64,000 bases of DNA from Streptomyces endocoffeicus (GTDB taxonomy: Bacteria > Actinomycetota > Actinomycetes > Streptomycetales > Streptomycetaceae), in contig NZ_JAERRG010000007.1 in NCBI RefSeq assembly GCF_016741935.1, positions 1-64,000 on the forward strand, read 5' to 3'. The notes under the pieces were generated by a model. It had not been told where the DNA came from, searched no databases, and saw nothing but the letters and a program-made list of their open reading frames with translations. Below are positions 42,480 to 50,713 of the stretch, one piece after another. Numbering within the stretch: position 1 is the first letter of the stretch; each line of letters begins with the position of its first letter. The translations under genes were made by a program, and so were the position numbers.

Positions 42480-43037
42480 ATGACCGCACCACTCCCGCCC
42501 ATGCCGAGCCACTGGCACTGCTACCGCTGGACCGGAGAGCGCCGCACGTACGACGACGAGTCCGCCCGGCGGCCACCGCACCTCGTCGTAGAGGACATCC
42601 CGCCCCAGGAGTGGCAGCGGATCGCGGCGGCCAGCCCCGCCTTCATGGCAAGCGACGTGCCCCCGCTGGAGGTACCGCACTGGCTGCTCCGCCCGGCCAG
42701 AATGATCAAGGCCACATTCGAGGCGCCGGACAAGGCCGCTGCCTGGTACAGACACCAGATCAGCGAGTTGAGCCCGTCCTTCCTCACCGACCACGACAAG
42801 GCCCCCTCCCGGCAGGCCGAGTGGTTCGCGATGGTGGACGACCGGCTCAGCTGGGGCGGGGATGTCGTCGGCGGCTGGTATCTCCGAGGCACCGGGTTCG
42901 CCTCGATCCAGGTCGTCGCATGCAGCACGAACCGCATCCGCCCCACGATCCCCTGCCCGATGGGCCGCAAAGCCGGTTCGGCGGCAGGCGGAGGCTCGGC
43001 GTTCCCGGCGAGGCCGGCGGTGCCGACAGCCGGGTGA
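42480..43037 (+). CDS. Hypothetical protein, last gene of the plus-strand module
   Basis: The 185-residue protein (MTAPLPPMPSHWHCYRWTGE...) has a strong GCAGGAGGT site. Recognisable patches are AAWYRHQISELSPSFLTDHD, WFAMVDDRLSWGGDVVGGWYL and STNRIRPTIPCP. I do not recognise the family and see no membrane helix. It takes the place held by the methyltransferase in the other module. It is convergent with the M20 gene. Confidence 0.68.
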   Translation: MTAPLPPMPSHWHCYRWTGERRTYDDESARRPPHLVVEDIPPQEWQRIAAASPAFMASDVPPLEVPHWLLRPARMIKATFEAPDKAAAWYRHQISELSPSFLTDHDKAPSRQAEWFAMVDDRLSWGGDVVGGWYLRGTGFASIQVVACSTNRIRPTIPCPMGRKAGSAAGGGSAFPARPAVPTAG

Positions 43038-43055
43038 CGGACGCCCCCGCCGGGC

Positions 43056-44276
43056 TTACGCGTTCCGGTCCAGCAGCACGGCGGCCGTGAACAGCTCCAC
43101 GCCCACCGCGATCGCGCCCTCGTCCACATCGAAGTCGCCCGCGTGGAGGTCGCGGCGGGTGGTGTCGCCGACCTTGCGGACGCCGAGGCGGGCCATCGCG
43201 CCGGGCACCCGCTCCAGGTACCAGGAGAAGTCCTCGCCGCCCAGGGACTGCTCGGTGCCCTCGACCGCGTCCGCGCCCCGGCGGGCGATCATGGCGTCGC
43301 GCAGCAGCTCGGCGGAGCTCGCCTCGTTGACCACCGGCGGGACCCCGCGGATGTAGTTGATCTCCGACTTGGCGCGGTGCAGGGTGGCGATCTCGTCCAC
43401 CGCGGCATGGACCAGGTCGGGCGCCTCCCGCCAGGCGGGCAGGTCCAGGCAGCGGACCGTGGCGGACAGCTCGGCGTGCTGCGGGATCACGTTGCAGGCG
43501 TGGCCCGACTCCACCCGGCCCCAGGTGACGGCCAGGCCCGAGCGGGCATCCACCCGGCGGGCCAGCAGCGCGGGCACCTCGGTGATCACCTTGGCGACGG
43601 CGGTCACCAGGTCGGTGGTCAGATGGGGGCGCGCGGTGTGGCCGCCCGGCCCGTCCAGCGAGACCTCCAGCCGGTCGCAGGCCGAGGTGATCGGGCCGAC
43701 CCGCAGCCCGATCCGGCCGACCTCGACCTTCGGGTCGCAGTGCAGCGCCAGGATCCGGCCGACGCCGTCCAGCACGCCCGCCTCGATCGCGTCGGCCGCG
43801 CCGCCGGGCAGCACCTCCTCGGCGGGCTGGAACAGCAGCCGCACCGGGCGCGCCAGCCGTCCCTCGCGGGCCAGCCCGGCGAGGACCAGACCGGCGCCGA
43901 GCACCACGGTGGTGTGCACATCGTGGCCGCAGGCGTGGGCACGGTCGGCGACGGTCGAGCGGTAGTCGACCGTCTTGGTGTCCGGGATGGGCAGTCCGTC
44001 GATGTCCGCGCGCAGCGCCAGCAGGGGCGCTACGCCATCGCGCGGGCCGATGTCACAGATGAGACCGGTGCCGGAGGGCAGCACCCGCGGCTCGAGTCCC
44101 GCCTGCTCCAGCCGCGCCTTGATCGCGGCGGTGGTGCGGAACTCGCAGTTGCCGAGCTCGGGGTGCATGTGCAAGTCGCGCCGGAAGGCGATGAGTTCGG
44201 CACGCAGCTCGTCGGGGAGCGTGCCGGGCAGCGCGGACGCGTCGGCGGGTGTGACATCGGTCGCATCGAGGGACAT
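43056..44276 (-). CDS. M20-family amidohydrolase (AmiA-like)
   Basis: The 406-residue metallopeptidase-fold protein has FRRDLHMHPELGNCEF, ACGHDVHTTVVLGAG (metal and catalytic residues), FQPAEEVLPGGA and LGGEDFSWYLE. It resembles N-acyl-L-amino-acid or hippurate-type amidohydrolases. M. tuberculosis AmiA1 and AmiB1 lie in the matching lpdA-deoD region. ATG 44276 with GGTGA eight bases upstream was preferred over GTG 44288. Confidence 0.86.
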   Translation of the reverse strand: MSLDATDVTPADASALPGTLPDELRAELIAFRRDLHMHPELGNCEFRTTAAIKARLEQAGLEPRVLPSGTGLICDIGPRDGVAPLLALRADIDGLPIPDTKTVDYRSTVADRAHACGHDVHTTVVLGAGLVLAGLAREGRLARPVRLLFQPAEEVLPGGAADAIEAGVLDGVGRILALHCDPKVEVGRIGLRVGPITSACDRLEVSLDGPGGHTARPHLTTDLVTAVAKVITEVPALLARRVDARSGLAVTWGRVESGHACNVIPQHAELSATVRCLDLPAWREAPDLVHAAVDEIATLHRAKSEINYIRGVPPVVNEASSAELLRDAMIARRGADAVEGTEQSLGGEDFSWYLERVPGAMARLGVRKVGDTTRRDLHAGDFDVDEGAIAVGVELFTAAVLLDRNA

Positions 44277-44482
44277 CAATTGCTTCACCTGAAGAAGCGT
44301 AGAACGCCAGGTGGGTCCACCGAATGTCGATCAACAAATTTTCAATCTGTTCGGGTACGCAAAAGTACCCGCCCCACTGCATGATCTTCCTAGTCAGGGG
44401 GTATAACAGCGAATTTCCCGGTCGGCCGCGGGTGAGATGTGCCACACGGCCGTACGGGCGACGAGCTCAGAACGTGAGACGC

Positions 44483-44543
44483 CTACAGGACGCCGCGACC
44501 GGCTCGGAACGCCGGGCGGCCGGTCTCAGGACGCCGCGACCGG
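44483..44543. repeat. Direct repeat of a gene 3' end including the stop
   Basis: CAGGACGCCGCGACCGG occurs at 44486-44502 and 44527-44543, 41 bp apart. The second copy is the end of the gene whose stop is at 44526-44528. The outer copy is followed on the minus strand by TAG (44485-44483). Confidence 0.75.
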
Positions 44544-45845
44544 TGCCGCGGGCGGTCCCGGGTTCGCCGGCGGGGCCGCCTCCCGTTGCGGGGCGGCATC
44601 CCGCTTCGGAGCCGCGTCACGCTGCGGGACCGAGTCCCTGGGCGGGGCCGCGTCCCTCGGCGGGGGCGACCCCGCCTGCGGCCCCGAGCCCAGTCGGCGC
44701 ACATCGCGCGCCGTCCCGGTGACCCCGGACAGGAAGCCCTGGGCGCGCGGGGAGGCGTCCCTGGTCAGCCAGGCGGGGTCCACATCGCAGACCGCGACCT
44801 GGACGCCGGTGCCCACGAGCGCGAGCGGCAGGGTGTGCACCACGGTCGACGGGAAGCTCACGATCGTGTGGCCGATGGGGCCGCGGCGGGCTATCAGCTC
44901 GAGCGGCAGATCGGGCCGTACGATCTCCAGACCCACCTCGGCCGAGACCCGGTGCAGCTTCTCGGCGCTCTCCCGGCGGTGGGCGAAATAGCGGGTGGCG
45001 CCATGGGCGCGGGCCAGCGAGCCGACCGCTTCCAGATAGCGCTCCAGGTCCACCACGCCCGTCTCGACCAGGGACGTACCCACCAGGTCGGTGCCCCCGG
45101 TGAGCCGGGGCGGGCCGAACCTGGCGCGGGTCCAGGCGAAGTCGTTGGCGGTGATGGTGACCCCGGCGGGCGGCTCCACCGGCATCGAGCTGAAGACCTC
45201 GACCCGGCGCTTGGCGCCCGGGGTGAGCCGGCGGCGCGCGGTGGCGGAGACCGGCGCGAACACCATGTCGCGCGGCCCCTTGCTGCCGCGCCGGTGCCAG
45301 CGCACCAGGGGCTCCCCCTTGGCCAGCTGGGAGATGAACTCCATGGTGGCCGTGCCGTCGTCCACCACGACCAGGTCCTTGGCCCGGGTGAGGGTCAGCA
45401 GCAGCTGGACATAGCGGGAGAACGGATCGCCTATCACGATCCGCCCGGCCCGGCGCAGCGGTCCGCGCAGCCCGCCGATGGTCTTGATCGGCGCGCCGGC
45501 CCCGCCGCGCGCGTCCTCCCAGCGCACGGCGAAGCCCTCGTCCCGCGCCAGCTCGGCCATCCGGCGCAGCTGGCCGCGGGTCATCGGATCGTGCGGGGAG
45601 AGCACCACCACGGTGAGGTCCTGGGGCGCCGTGGCCTCGGGGCCCCCGGCGCGCTGGGCGTCGGCCCGCTGGGCGTCGGCGCGCTGGACGTCGGCGCGCT
45701 GGACGTCGGCGCGCTGGGCGTCGGCGCGCCGGGCGTCGGCGTACGCCCACTCCAGCACGTTCAGCAGCTGAACCGGGCTCTCGACAAAAGCAAGCGTGGC
45801 CGGAGAGGCAGCGGCCGGAGAGGCAGAGGGGGCAGCGGAGACCAT
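44526..45845 (-). CDS. GT52/polysialyltransferase-like glycosyltransferase, last gene of the Kdn operon
   Basis: The 439-residue protein starts near LAFVESPVQLLNVLEWAY, the N-terminal strand and SPxQL motif of GT52-type sialyltransferases and related POLYST proteins. Later motifs are VVVDDGTATMEFISQLA, YFAHRRESAEKL, and FPSTVVHTLPLALVG, the CMP-site HP/SST-like region. A 5-residue ADAQR repeat (residues 36-65) interrupts the first helix. The C-terminal 60 residues are Pro/Arg/Asp repeats (RDAAPPRDSVPQRDAAP). ATG 45845 was chosen because a strong hairpin lies just upstream of it; GTG 45950 would place the hairpin in the coding region. Confidence 0.72.
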   Translation of the reverse strand: MVSAAPSASPAAASPATLAFVESPVQLLNVLEWAYADARRADAQRADVQRADVQRADAQRADAQRAGGPEATAPQDLTVVVLSPHDPMTRGQLRRMAELARDEGFAVRWEDARGGAGAPIKTIGGLRGPLRRAGRIVIGDPFSRYVQLLLTLTRAKDLVVVDDGTATMEFISQLAKGEPLVRWHRRGSKGPRDMVFAPVSATARRRLTPGAKRRVEVFSSMPVEPPAGVTITANDFAWTRARFGPPRLTGGTDLVGTSLVETGVVDLERYLEAVGSLARAHGATRYFAHRRESAEKLHRVSAEVGLEIVRPDLPLELIARRGPIGHTIVSFPSTVVHTLPLALVGTGVQVAVCDVDPAWLTRDASPRAQGFLSGVTGTARDVRRLGSGPQAGSPPPRDAAPPRDSVPQRDAAPKRDAAPQREAAPPANPGPPAAPVAAS

Positions 45846-45865
45846 CGCACCGTCCAAAGGCAGGG

Positions 45866-45918
45866 CCCGGAAGCGGCGGGCAGCCCCCGATGAGTCAGGG
45901 GTGCCCGCCGCTTCCGGG
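45866..45918 (-). terminator. Very strong hairpin between neuB and the GT52-like gene
   Basis: CCCGGAAGCGGCGGGCA at 45866-45882 pairs perfectly with 45902-45918, and inner CCCC/GGGG extends it. It could terminate or stabilise the upstream message. Confidence 0.8.
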
Positions 45919-45961
45919 CAAGGGCCGGGCTCACCGGCCGGTGGATTCACGGCAGAGTGCC

Positions 45962-46894
45962 TCAGACCGCGGCGGGCTCGCGGTCGGCGGACTCGGACTC
46001 GGCGACGACGCCCGCGACACGGCGGAGCTTCTTCATCGGGCCGAGCTCGCTCTCGTAGACCTTCTTGACGCCGTCACCGAGGGACTCCTGGATGATGCGG
46101 ATGTCCCGCACCAGCCGGGTCAGGCCCTGCGGCTCGACCGAGGCGGCCTGGTCCGAGCCCCACATGGCGCGGTCGAGGGTGATGTGACGCTCGACGAACG
46201 CGGCACCGAGCGCCACGGCGGCCAGGGTGGTCTGCAGACCGGTCTCGTGGCCGGAGTAGCCGATCGGCACGTTGGGGTACTCGGCCTGCAGCGTGTTGAT
46301 CACGCGCAGGTTGAGCTCCTCGGCCTTGGCCGGGTACGTGGAGGTGGCGTGGCACAGCAGGATGTTGTCGCTGCCCAGCACCTCCACCGCGTGGCGGATC
46401 TGCTTGGGGGTGGACATGCCCGTCGACAGGATGATCGTGCGGCCGGTCGCCCGCAGGGCACGCAGCAGCTCGTCGTCGGTCAGCGAGGCGGAGGCCACCT
46501 TGTGCGCCGGGACGTCGAACTTCTCCAGGAAGGCGACGGCCTCGGTGTCCCACGGGGAGGCGAACCAGTCGATGCCGCGCTTGGCACAGTGCTCGGAGAT
46601 GGCGCGGTACTCGTCCTCGCCGAACTCCACGCGGTGGCGGTAGTCGATGTAGGTCATCCGGCCCCAGGGGGTGTCACGCTCGATGTCCCACTGGTCGCGG
46701 GGGGTGCAGATCTCCGGGGTTCGCTTCTGGAACTTGACCGCGTCACAGCCGGCCTCGGCGGCGGCGTCGATCAGCTTGAACGCGTTCTCCAGGTCGCCGT
46801 TGTGGTTGATGCCGATCTCACCGGTGACATAGACCGGGTGGCCGGGTCCGGCGGTCTTGGCGCCGAGGGTGCGGAGGCGAGAGTTGGAGCTCAC
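45962..46894 (-). CDS. neuB: N-acetylneuraminate/Kdn(-9-phosphate) synthase (NeuB family)
   Basis: The 310-residue protein has the NeuB TIM-barrel motifs VTGEIGINHNGDLENA, DAVKFQKRT, STGMSTPKQI, CHATSTYPA and GYSGHETGL. It condenses phosphoenolpyruvate with a hexose or N-acyl-hexosamine substrate. It is shorter than E. coli NeuB because the C-terminal SAF antifreeze-like domain is absent. In S. coelicolor the matching region makes teichulosonic acid, a Kdn-containing wall polymer, so Kdn or its phosphate is the likely product. GTG 46894 directly follows the TAA of the upstream gene. Confidence 0.9.
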   Translation of the reverse strand: MSSNSRLRTLGAKTAGPGHPVYVTGEIGINHNGDLENAFKLIDAAAEAGCDAVKFQKRTPEICTPRDQWDIERDTPWGRMTYIDYRHRVEFGEDEYRAISEHCAKRGIDWFASPWDTEAVAFLEKFDVPAHKVASASLTDDELLRALRATGRTIILSTGMSTPKQIRHAVEVLGSDNILLCHATSTYPAKAEELNLRVINTLQAEYPNVPIGYSGHETGLQTTLAAVALGAAFVERHITLDRAMWGSDQAASVEPQGLTRLVRDIRIIQESLGDGVKKVYESELGPMKKLRRVAGVVAESESADREPAAV

Positions 46895-48094
46895 TTAAGA
46901 CAGTTCCTTTCCGAGAATCCACGAGGCGATCTCGCGGATCGCGCCGTCACCTCCGGGGGTGGAGGTGACCGCACGTGCAGCGCCGCGCACGACGTCGTGC
47001 GCACCTGCGACCGCCACGGGCCAGCCGACGAGGCCGAAGCACGGGAGGTCGTTGACGTCGTTGCCGACGTAGAGCACGCGCTCCGGCGCGATGCCCTGCT
47101 CCTCGCACCACTGCTTCAGTGCGAGATCTTTTCGGTCGATGCCGTGGAGCACGGGGACCTGGAGCTTGCGGGCCCGTGCGGCGACGACCGGGTTCTTTTC
47201 CGTGGACAGGATCAGCAGCGCCAGCTCAGCACGGCGCAGGGCGGCGATCCCGAGCCCGTCGCCGCGGTGCACGGCCACGAGTTCGCGTCCATCGGAGTCG
47301 ACGAGCACCCTGTCGTCGGTCTGGGTGCCGTCGAAGTCGAGTACCACCGCGTCGATGTCGTCGCGGGTGGGGAGCGCGCCCGGCCGCTCGGCGTCGAACA
47401 GCGGGGCGAGCGCGCGGGCGCGGGCCAGATCGTGCGGATCGTCGATCTCCAGCACCCGGGCGGGGTCGGTGCGCACCAGGTCGGTGCGGCCGAAGAAGCG
47501 GTGCCCGGCCTTGCGGAAGCCGCGCGCGTCCATCGCGTAGGCGGCGCCGGTCTCCAGGAAGTCCTGGGGGCGGTCCTGGCGGCGCGGGCGGTACGACTTG
47601 TCGTGGTTGACCCCGTCGCCGCCGTCCTCTTCCGGGTTCTCGCCCTCGCGCCAGACGAAGCCGTGGAAGGGGGCGACGGTCAGGGCGGTGTCGGCGCCCT
47701 TCTCGGCGACCGCCGCGGCCACCCCGTCGATGTCCTCACTGATGATGAAGGGGCTGGTGCACTGCACCAGGAGCACCACGTCCACGGTGGTGCCGTGCGA
47801 CGCCTCGTAGGCGTCCATCGCGTGGATCACCGCCGCCTCGCTGGTGGCGGTGTCCCCCGCGATGTCGGTGGGCCGCTGGATGACCACCGCGCCGGCACCG
47901 CGCGCCGCGGCCGCTATGCCGGTGTCGTCGGTGGAGACGACCACGTCCGTCACCAGGCGGCTCGCCCGGCACTCCATGACCGCGCGGGCGACCAGCGGCA
48001 CGCCGCCGACGGCGGCGAGGTTCTTCGCGGGGACGCCCTTCGACCCGCCACGGGCGGGGATCACGGCGAGCACACACGGGCTCGAGGCGGTCAT
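46895..48094 (-). CDS. neuA: CMP-Kdn/N-acylneuraminate cytidylyltransferase fused to HAD phosphatase
   Basis: The 399-residue protein is a fusion. Residues 1-235 form a CMP-sialate synthetase (VIPARGGSKGVPAKN nucleotide loop, VQCTSPFI, RRQDRPQDFLETGAAYAM). Residues about 245-399 form a KdsC-like HAD phosphatase (VLDFDGTQTDDRVLV, STEKNPVVAARA, VLYVGNDVNDLPC). The fusion would remove the 9-phosphate and activate the ulosonic acid with CTP. ATG 48094 has GAAGGAG upstream. An in-frame GTG at 48190 overlaps the upstream stop by GTGA and would add 32 residues containing a doubled DVGANQ; it lacks a suitably spaced ribosome site. Confidence 0.88.
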   Translation of the reverse strand: MTASSPCVLAVIPARGGSKGVPAKNLAAVGGVPLVARAVMECRASRLVTDVVVSTDDTGIAAAARGAGAVVIQRPTDIAGDTATSEAAVIHAMDAYEASHGTTVDVVLLVQCTSPFIISEDIDGVAAAVAEKGADTALTVAPFHGFVWREGENPEEDGGDGVNHDKSYRPRRQDRPQDFLETGAAYAMDARGFRKAGHRFFGRTDLVRTDPARVLEIDDPHDLARARALAPLFDAERPGALPTRDDIDAVVLDFDGTQTDDRVLVDSDGRELVAVHRGDGLGIAALRRAELALLILSTEKNPVVAARARKLQVPVLHGIDRKDLALKQWCEEQGIAPERVLYVGNDVNDLPCFGLVGWPVAVAGAHDVVRGAARAVTSTPGGDGAIREIASWILGKELS

Positions 48095-48186
48095 GGCGGC
48101 TCCTTCAGGGGTTGCGGAGGTGATCGAGGCCGTCCCGGCCTCCTCTTGGTTCGCGCCCACGTCTTGGTTCGCGCCCACGTCGCCGC

Positions 48187-49548
48187 TCACAGCTCCCCCA
48201 TCCGCCGGATGACGGGAGCCACGCGCTGGACGCCATGGCGATAGGCGCCGCGGGCCGCTTCCCGCATCGTGTTGCGCACCACCCGCCGCAACGCGGAGAC
48301 CTGCGCCTCGTCCTCGGCGGAGGCCCCGGGGCGGGGTGAGCCGTCCGGCTCGAAGCCGTACCGGGCGAGCCGGCCGGGCAGATAGCCGGGTGCGGTGACG
48401 GGGGTGTAGAAGGGGGCGAGCGGCGGCAGGGCCGGTGCGGCGGCCAGCTCGGCCACCCGCTCCCGCGCGACGTCGAACCAGGTCTCGTACGGCCCGTCGG
48501 CGGCCACACCCTGGCGGCTGAGCCACTCGGCGTCCGGCTCGGGCAGGTGCCCGGCGTCCAGCTGGTCCCAGGAGGCCAGACAGCCGGAGCCGAGGAAGTG
48601 GTGGTTGCCGAGCGTCTCGCGCACCCCGAGGTCGGTGAGCACGGCGGTCGGTATCGAGCGGTGCAGCGACTCCAGGGCGGCCGTGGAGCTGACCGTGACC
48701 AGCAGGTCGGCGGTGTCCAGGACCTCGCCCATGTTTCCGTAGGCGAGCCGGAAGTTGGCGGGCAGATCGTCGCCGAACTTCGCGATCAGCTTCTGGTACG
48801 GAAGCTCCTCGATATGCGTGGTGTGCTCGCCCGGCTTGGAGCGCAGCTTGACCACGACCTCGCGGTCCGGGTGGCGGCGCGCGTGCTCCACCGCGCGGCG
48901 CAGCAGATAGGTGCGGTCGGCGCGGTTGTCCGGGACGGACGGCTGGACGGCGAAGACGACCGTGCCGCCGGGGTACTTCCGGCCCAGCCGCGCCTTCTCG
49001 TCGTAGCGGTCGCCGCCGAGGAAGGGCAGCGCGCACTCCACGACGCTCTCCGCGTCGGCGCCGACGCCCTGGTAGACGTCGCGGAAGCGCTCGGCGTCAT
49101 GCCGGGAGTTGGCCAGCACCACATCGGCGCCGTGGCGCAGCAGCAGCCCGTCGGCGAGCTTCTCGTAGACGACACCGACATAGCCGGTGACGACCACGGG
49201 GCGGCGGTCGGCGCCCTCCCAGGCGTGGCGCAGTCCGTGCAGCATGGCCTGGACGGCGCCGCCGACCAGCGAGAGGACGATCACGTCGTAGCGCTCACGG
49301 TCCACCGCCCGTACGAATTCCACGCCCGTGACCTCGCGCATCGCGTCGGCGCGCACCCCGACCTCGGTCAGCTGCCGGGCGGTCGGCGTGGCGCGGCCGC
49401 GCAGCAGGAAGCCGTCGAGGCGACGTTCCGAGGCAGAACCCGACCCATCCGGTACGAGGCGATGCGCGGTGAGCGCGCCCCATTTCCACCGGGTGTCGGA
49501 GTCGGCGAGCACGGCGACTCGCACAGGGGATTTGGTACGTGAGGACAC
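48187..49548 (-). CDS. DUF6716-like putative glycosyltransferase
   Basis: The 453-residue protein shows VAVLADSDTRWKWGALTAHR, VIVLSLVGGAVQAML, VVVVTGYVGVVYEKLADGL, VVVKLRSKPGEHTTHIEELP and a CMP-site-like LVTVSSTAALESLHRSIPTA. It resembles the DUF6716 family of putative glycosyltransferases found with neuB/neuA in actinomycetes. It starts the minus-strand operon. GTG 49548 has TAGCGT seven bases upstream and no ribosome site, so the message is probably leaderless. Confidence 0.75.
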   Translation of the reverse strand: MSSRTKSPVRVAVLADSDTRWKWGALTAHRLVPDGSGSASERRLDGFLLRGRATPTARQLTEVGVRADAMREVTGVEFVRAVDRERYDVIVLSLVGGAVQAMLHGLRHAWEGADRRPVVVTGYVGVVYEKLADGLLLRHGADVVLANSRHDAERFRDVYQGVGADAESVVECALPFLGGDRYDEKARLGRKYPGGTVVFAVQPSVPDNRADRTYLLRRAVEHARRHPDREVVVKLRSKPGEHTTHIEELPYQKLIAKFGDDLPANFRLAYGNMGEVLDTADLLVTVSSTAALESLHRSIPTAVLTDLGVRETLGNHHFLGSGCLASWDQLDAGHLPEPDAEWLSRQGVAADGPYETWFDVARERVAELAAAPALPPLAPFYTPVTAPGYLPGRLARYGFEPDGSPRPGASAEDEAQVSALRRVVRNTMREAARGAYRHGVQRVAPVIRRMGEL

Positions 49549-49555
49549 GTCGCAG

Positions 49556-49728
49556 ACGCTAGGAAGCGTTGTCGATTCACGGCCCAACGCAAGAGCAACA
49601 AAGGGTTAACAGAACGTCGACGATTGGAGAATCGGCTGGCTGGAGCGGCGGGTTAACCGTTCCGACGTCCTTCGTTCACCTTTACGTACACCCTAGGTCA
49701 AGACGAATGCCGACCGGACACCTAGCCT
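49556..49728. promoter_or_regulatory. Divergent promoter region of the wall-polymer locus
   Basis: On the minus strand TAGCGT (49561-49556) lies seven bases before GTG 49548. On the plus strand TAGCCT (49723-49728) lies seven bases before GTG 49736. Both imply leaderless messages. Two copies of GGGTTAAC (49603-49610 and 49650-49657), each followed by a similar GACG sequence, could be a shared regulator site. Confidence 0.55.
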
Positions 49729-49735
49729 CACCCGC

Positions 49736-50713
49736 GTGGTTAAGCTCTCCGTCATCGTGCCGTTCTACAACGTGCAGACCTATGCCCCCGACACGCTCAG
49801 AAGTCTGCGCGCGAACGCGCGCGAGGACTTCGAATTCATTCTCGTCGACGACTGTGCCACCGACGGGACCCCGGAGATCCTGGAGCGTGCAGAACGCGAC
49901 CTTCCGGGGGCCGTCTACGTACGGCATGAGAAGAACGGTGGGCTGGCCACCGCGCGGAACACCGGCCTGGACAACGCCAGGGGGGAGTACCTCGCCTTCC
50001 TCGACGGCGACGACTGGCTGGCCCCCGGCTACTACGCCGAACTGCTCGCGGCGATCGAGGACTTGGGGTGCGACTTCGTCCGCACCGACCATGTCCAGTG
50101 CACCGCCCGCGCGCGCTCCATCACCCGGGTGCCGCACGGTCGCCGCGATGAGGTGATGAACCCGCGGGACGTGATCCTCCCGGCCGACCGCTCCACCTCC
50201 GTGGACTACCCCTACGCCTGGGCGGGCATGTACCACCGCCGCCTGGTCGACGAGGGGCTGCTGCACTTCACCCACGGGCTGCGCACCGCCGAGGACCGGC
50301 CCTGGATCTGGCGGCTGCACCGCGAGGCCCGCAGCTTCGCCGTCCTCGGGCTGGCCGGGGTGTTCTACCGGCGCGGGGTCTCCTCCTCGCTCACCCAGAT
50401 CGGCGATGTGCGGCAGCTGGACTTCATTCGCGCATTCGACCAGGTGATCGAGGAAACCGCACGGGACCGCGACGCCGACGCCCTGCTGCCGAAGGCCGTC
50501 CGCACCTATTGCGCGATCATTTCCCACCACCTCGGCAACATCGAGAGATTCGAACCACAAGTGGCACGCAAACTCCGTTCCATGTCGGCGGCGGCGATGA
50601 AACGCATGCCCCAGGACGTATTGAAGGACGCACTGGATTCCATGGACTACGAGCGCGCCGCACGACTGCGGCGAGTCAAGCGCCGGTCCGCGGGGGCGGA
50701 GGTGGCGGCCTGA
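49736..50713 (+). CDS. Family 2 glycosyltransferase
   Basis: The 325-residue GT2 protein starts VKLSVIVPFYNVQTY, has the VDDCATDGTPEI nucleotide motif, the metal-binding AFLDGDDWL and a catalytic-region TAEDRPWIWRL. It probably adds a sugar to the Kdn polymer or its linkage unit. GTG 49736 appears leaderless. Its TGA overlaps the next ATG by one base (TGATG), coupling the two genes. Confidence 0.87.
   Translation: MVKLSVIVPFYNVQTYAPDTLRSLRANAREDFEFILVDDCATDGTPEILERAERDLPGAVYVRHEKNGGLATARNTGLDNARGEYLAFLDGDDWLAPGYYAELLAAIEDLGCDFVRTDHVQCTARARSITRVPHGRRDEVMNPRDVILPADRSTSVDYPYAWAGMYHRRLVDEGLLHFTHGLRTAEDRPWIWRLHREARSFAVLGLAGVFYRRGVSSSLTQIGDVRQLDFIRAFDQVIEETARDRDADALLPKAVRTYCAIISHHLGNIERFEPQVARKLRSMSAAAMKRMPQDVLKDALDSMDYERAARLRRVKRRSAGAEVAA

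Noticed and set aside
35000..43040. The accessory block as an integrated conjugative element
   Set aside because: No integrase, tra gene, tRNA target or direct-repeat ends were seen; base composition is like the flanks.
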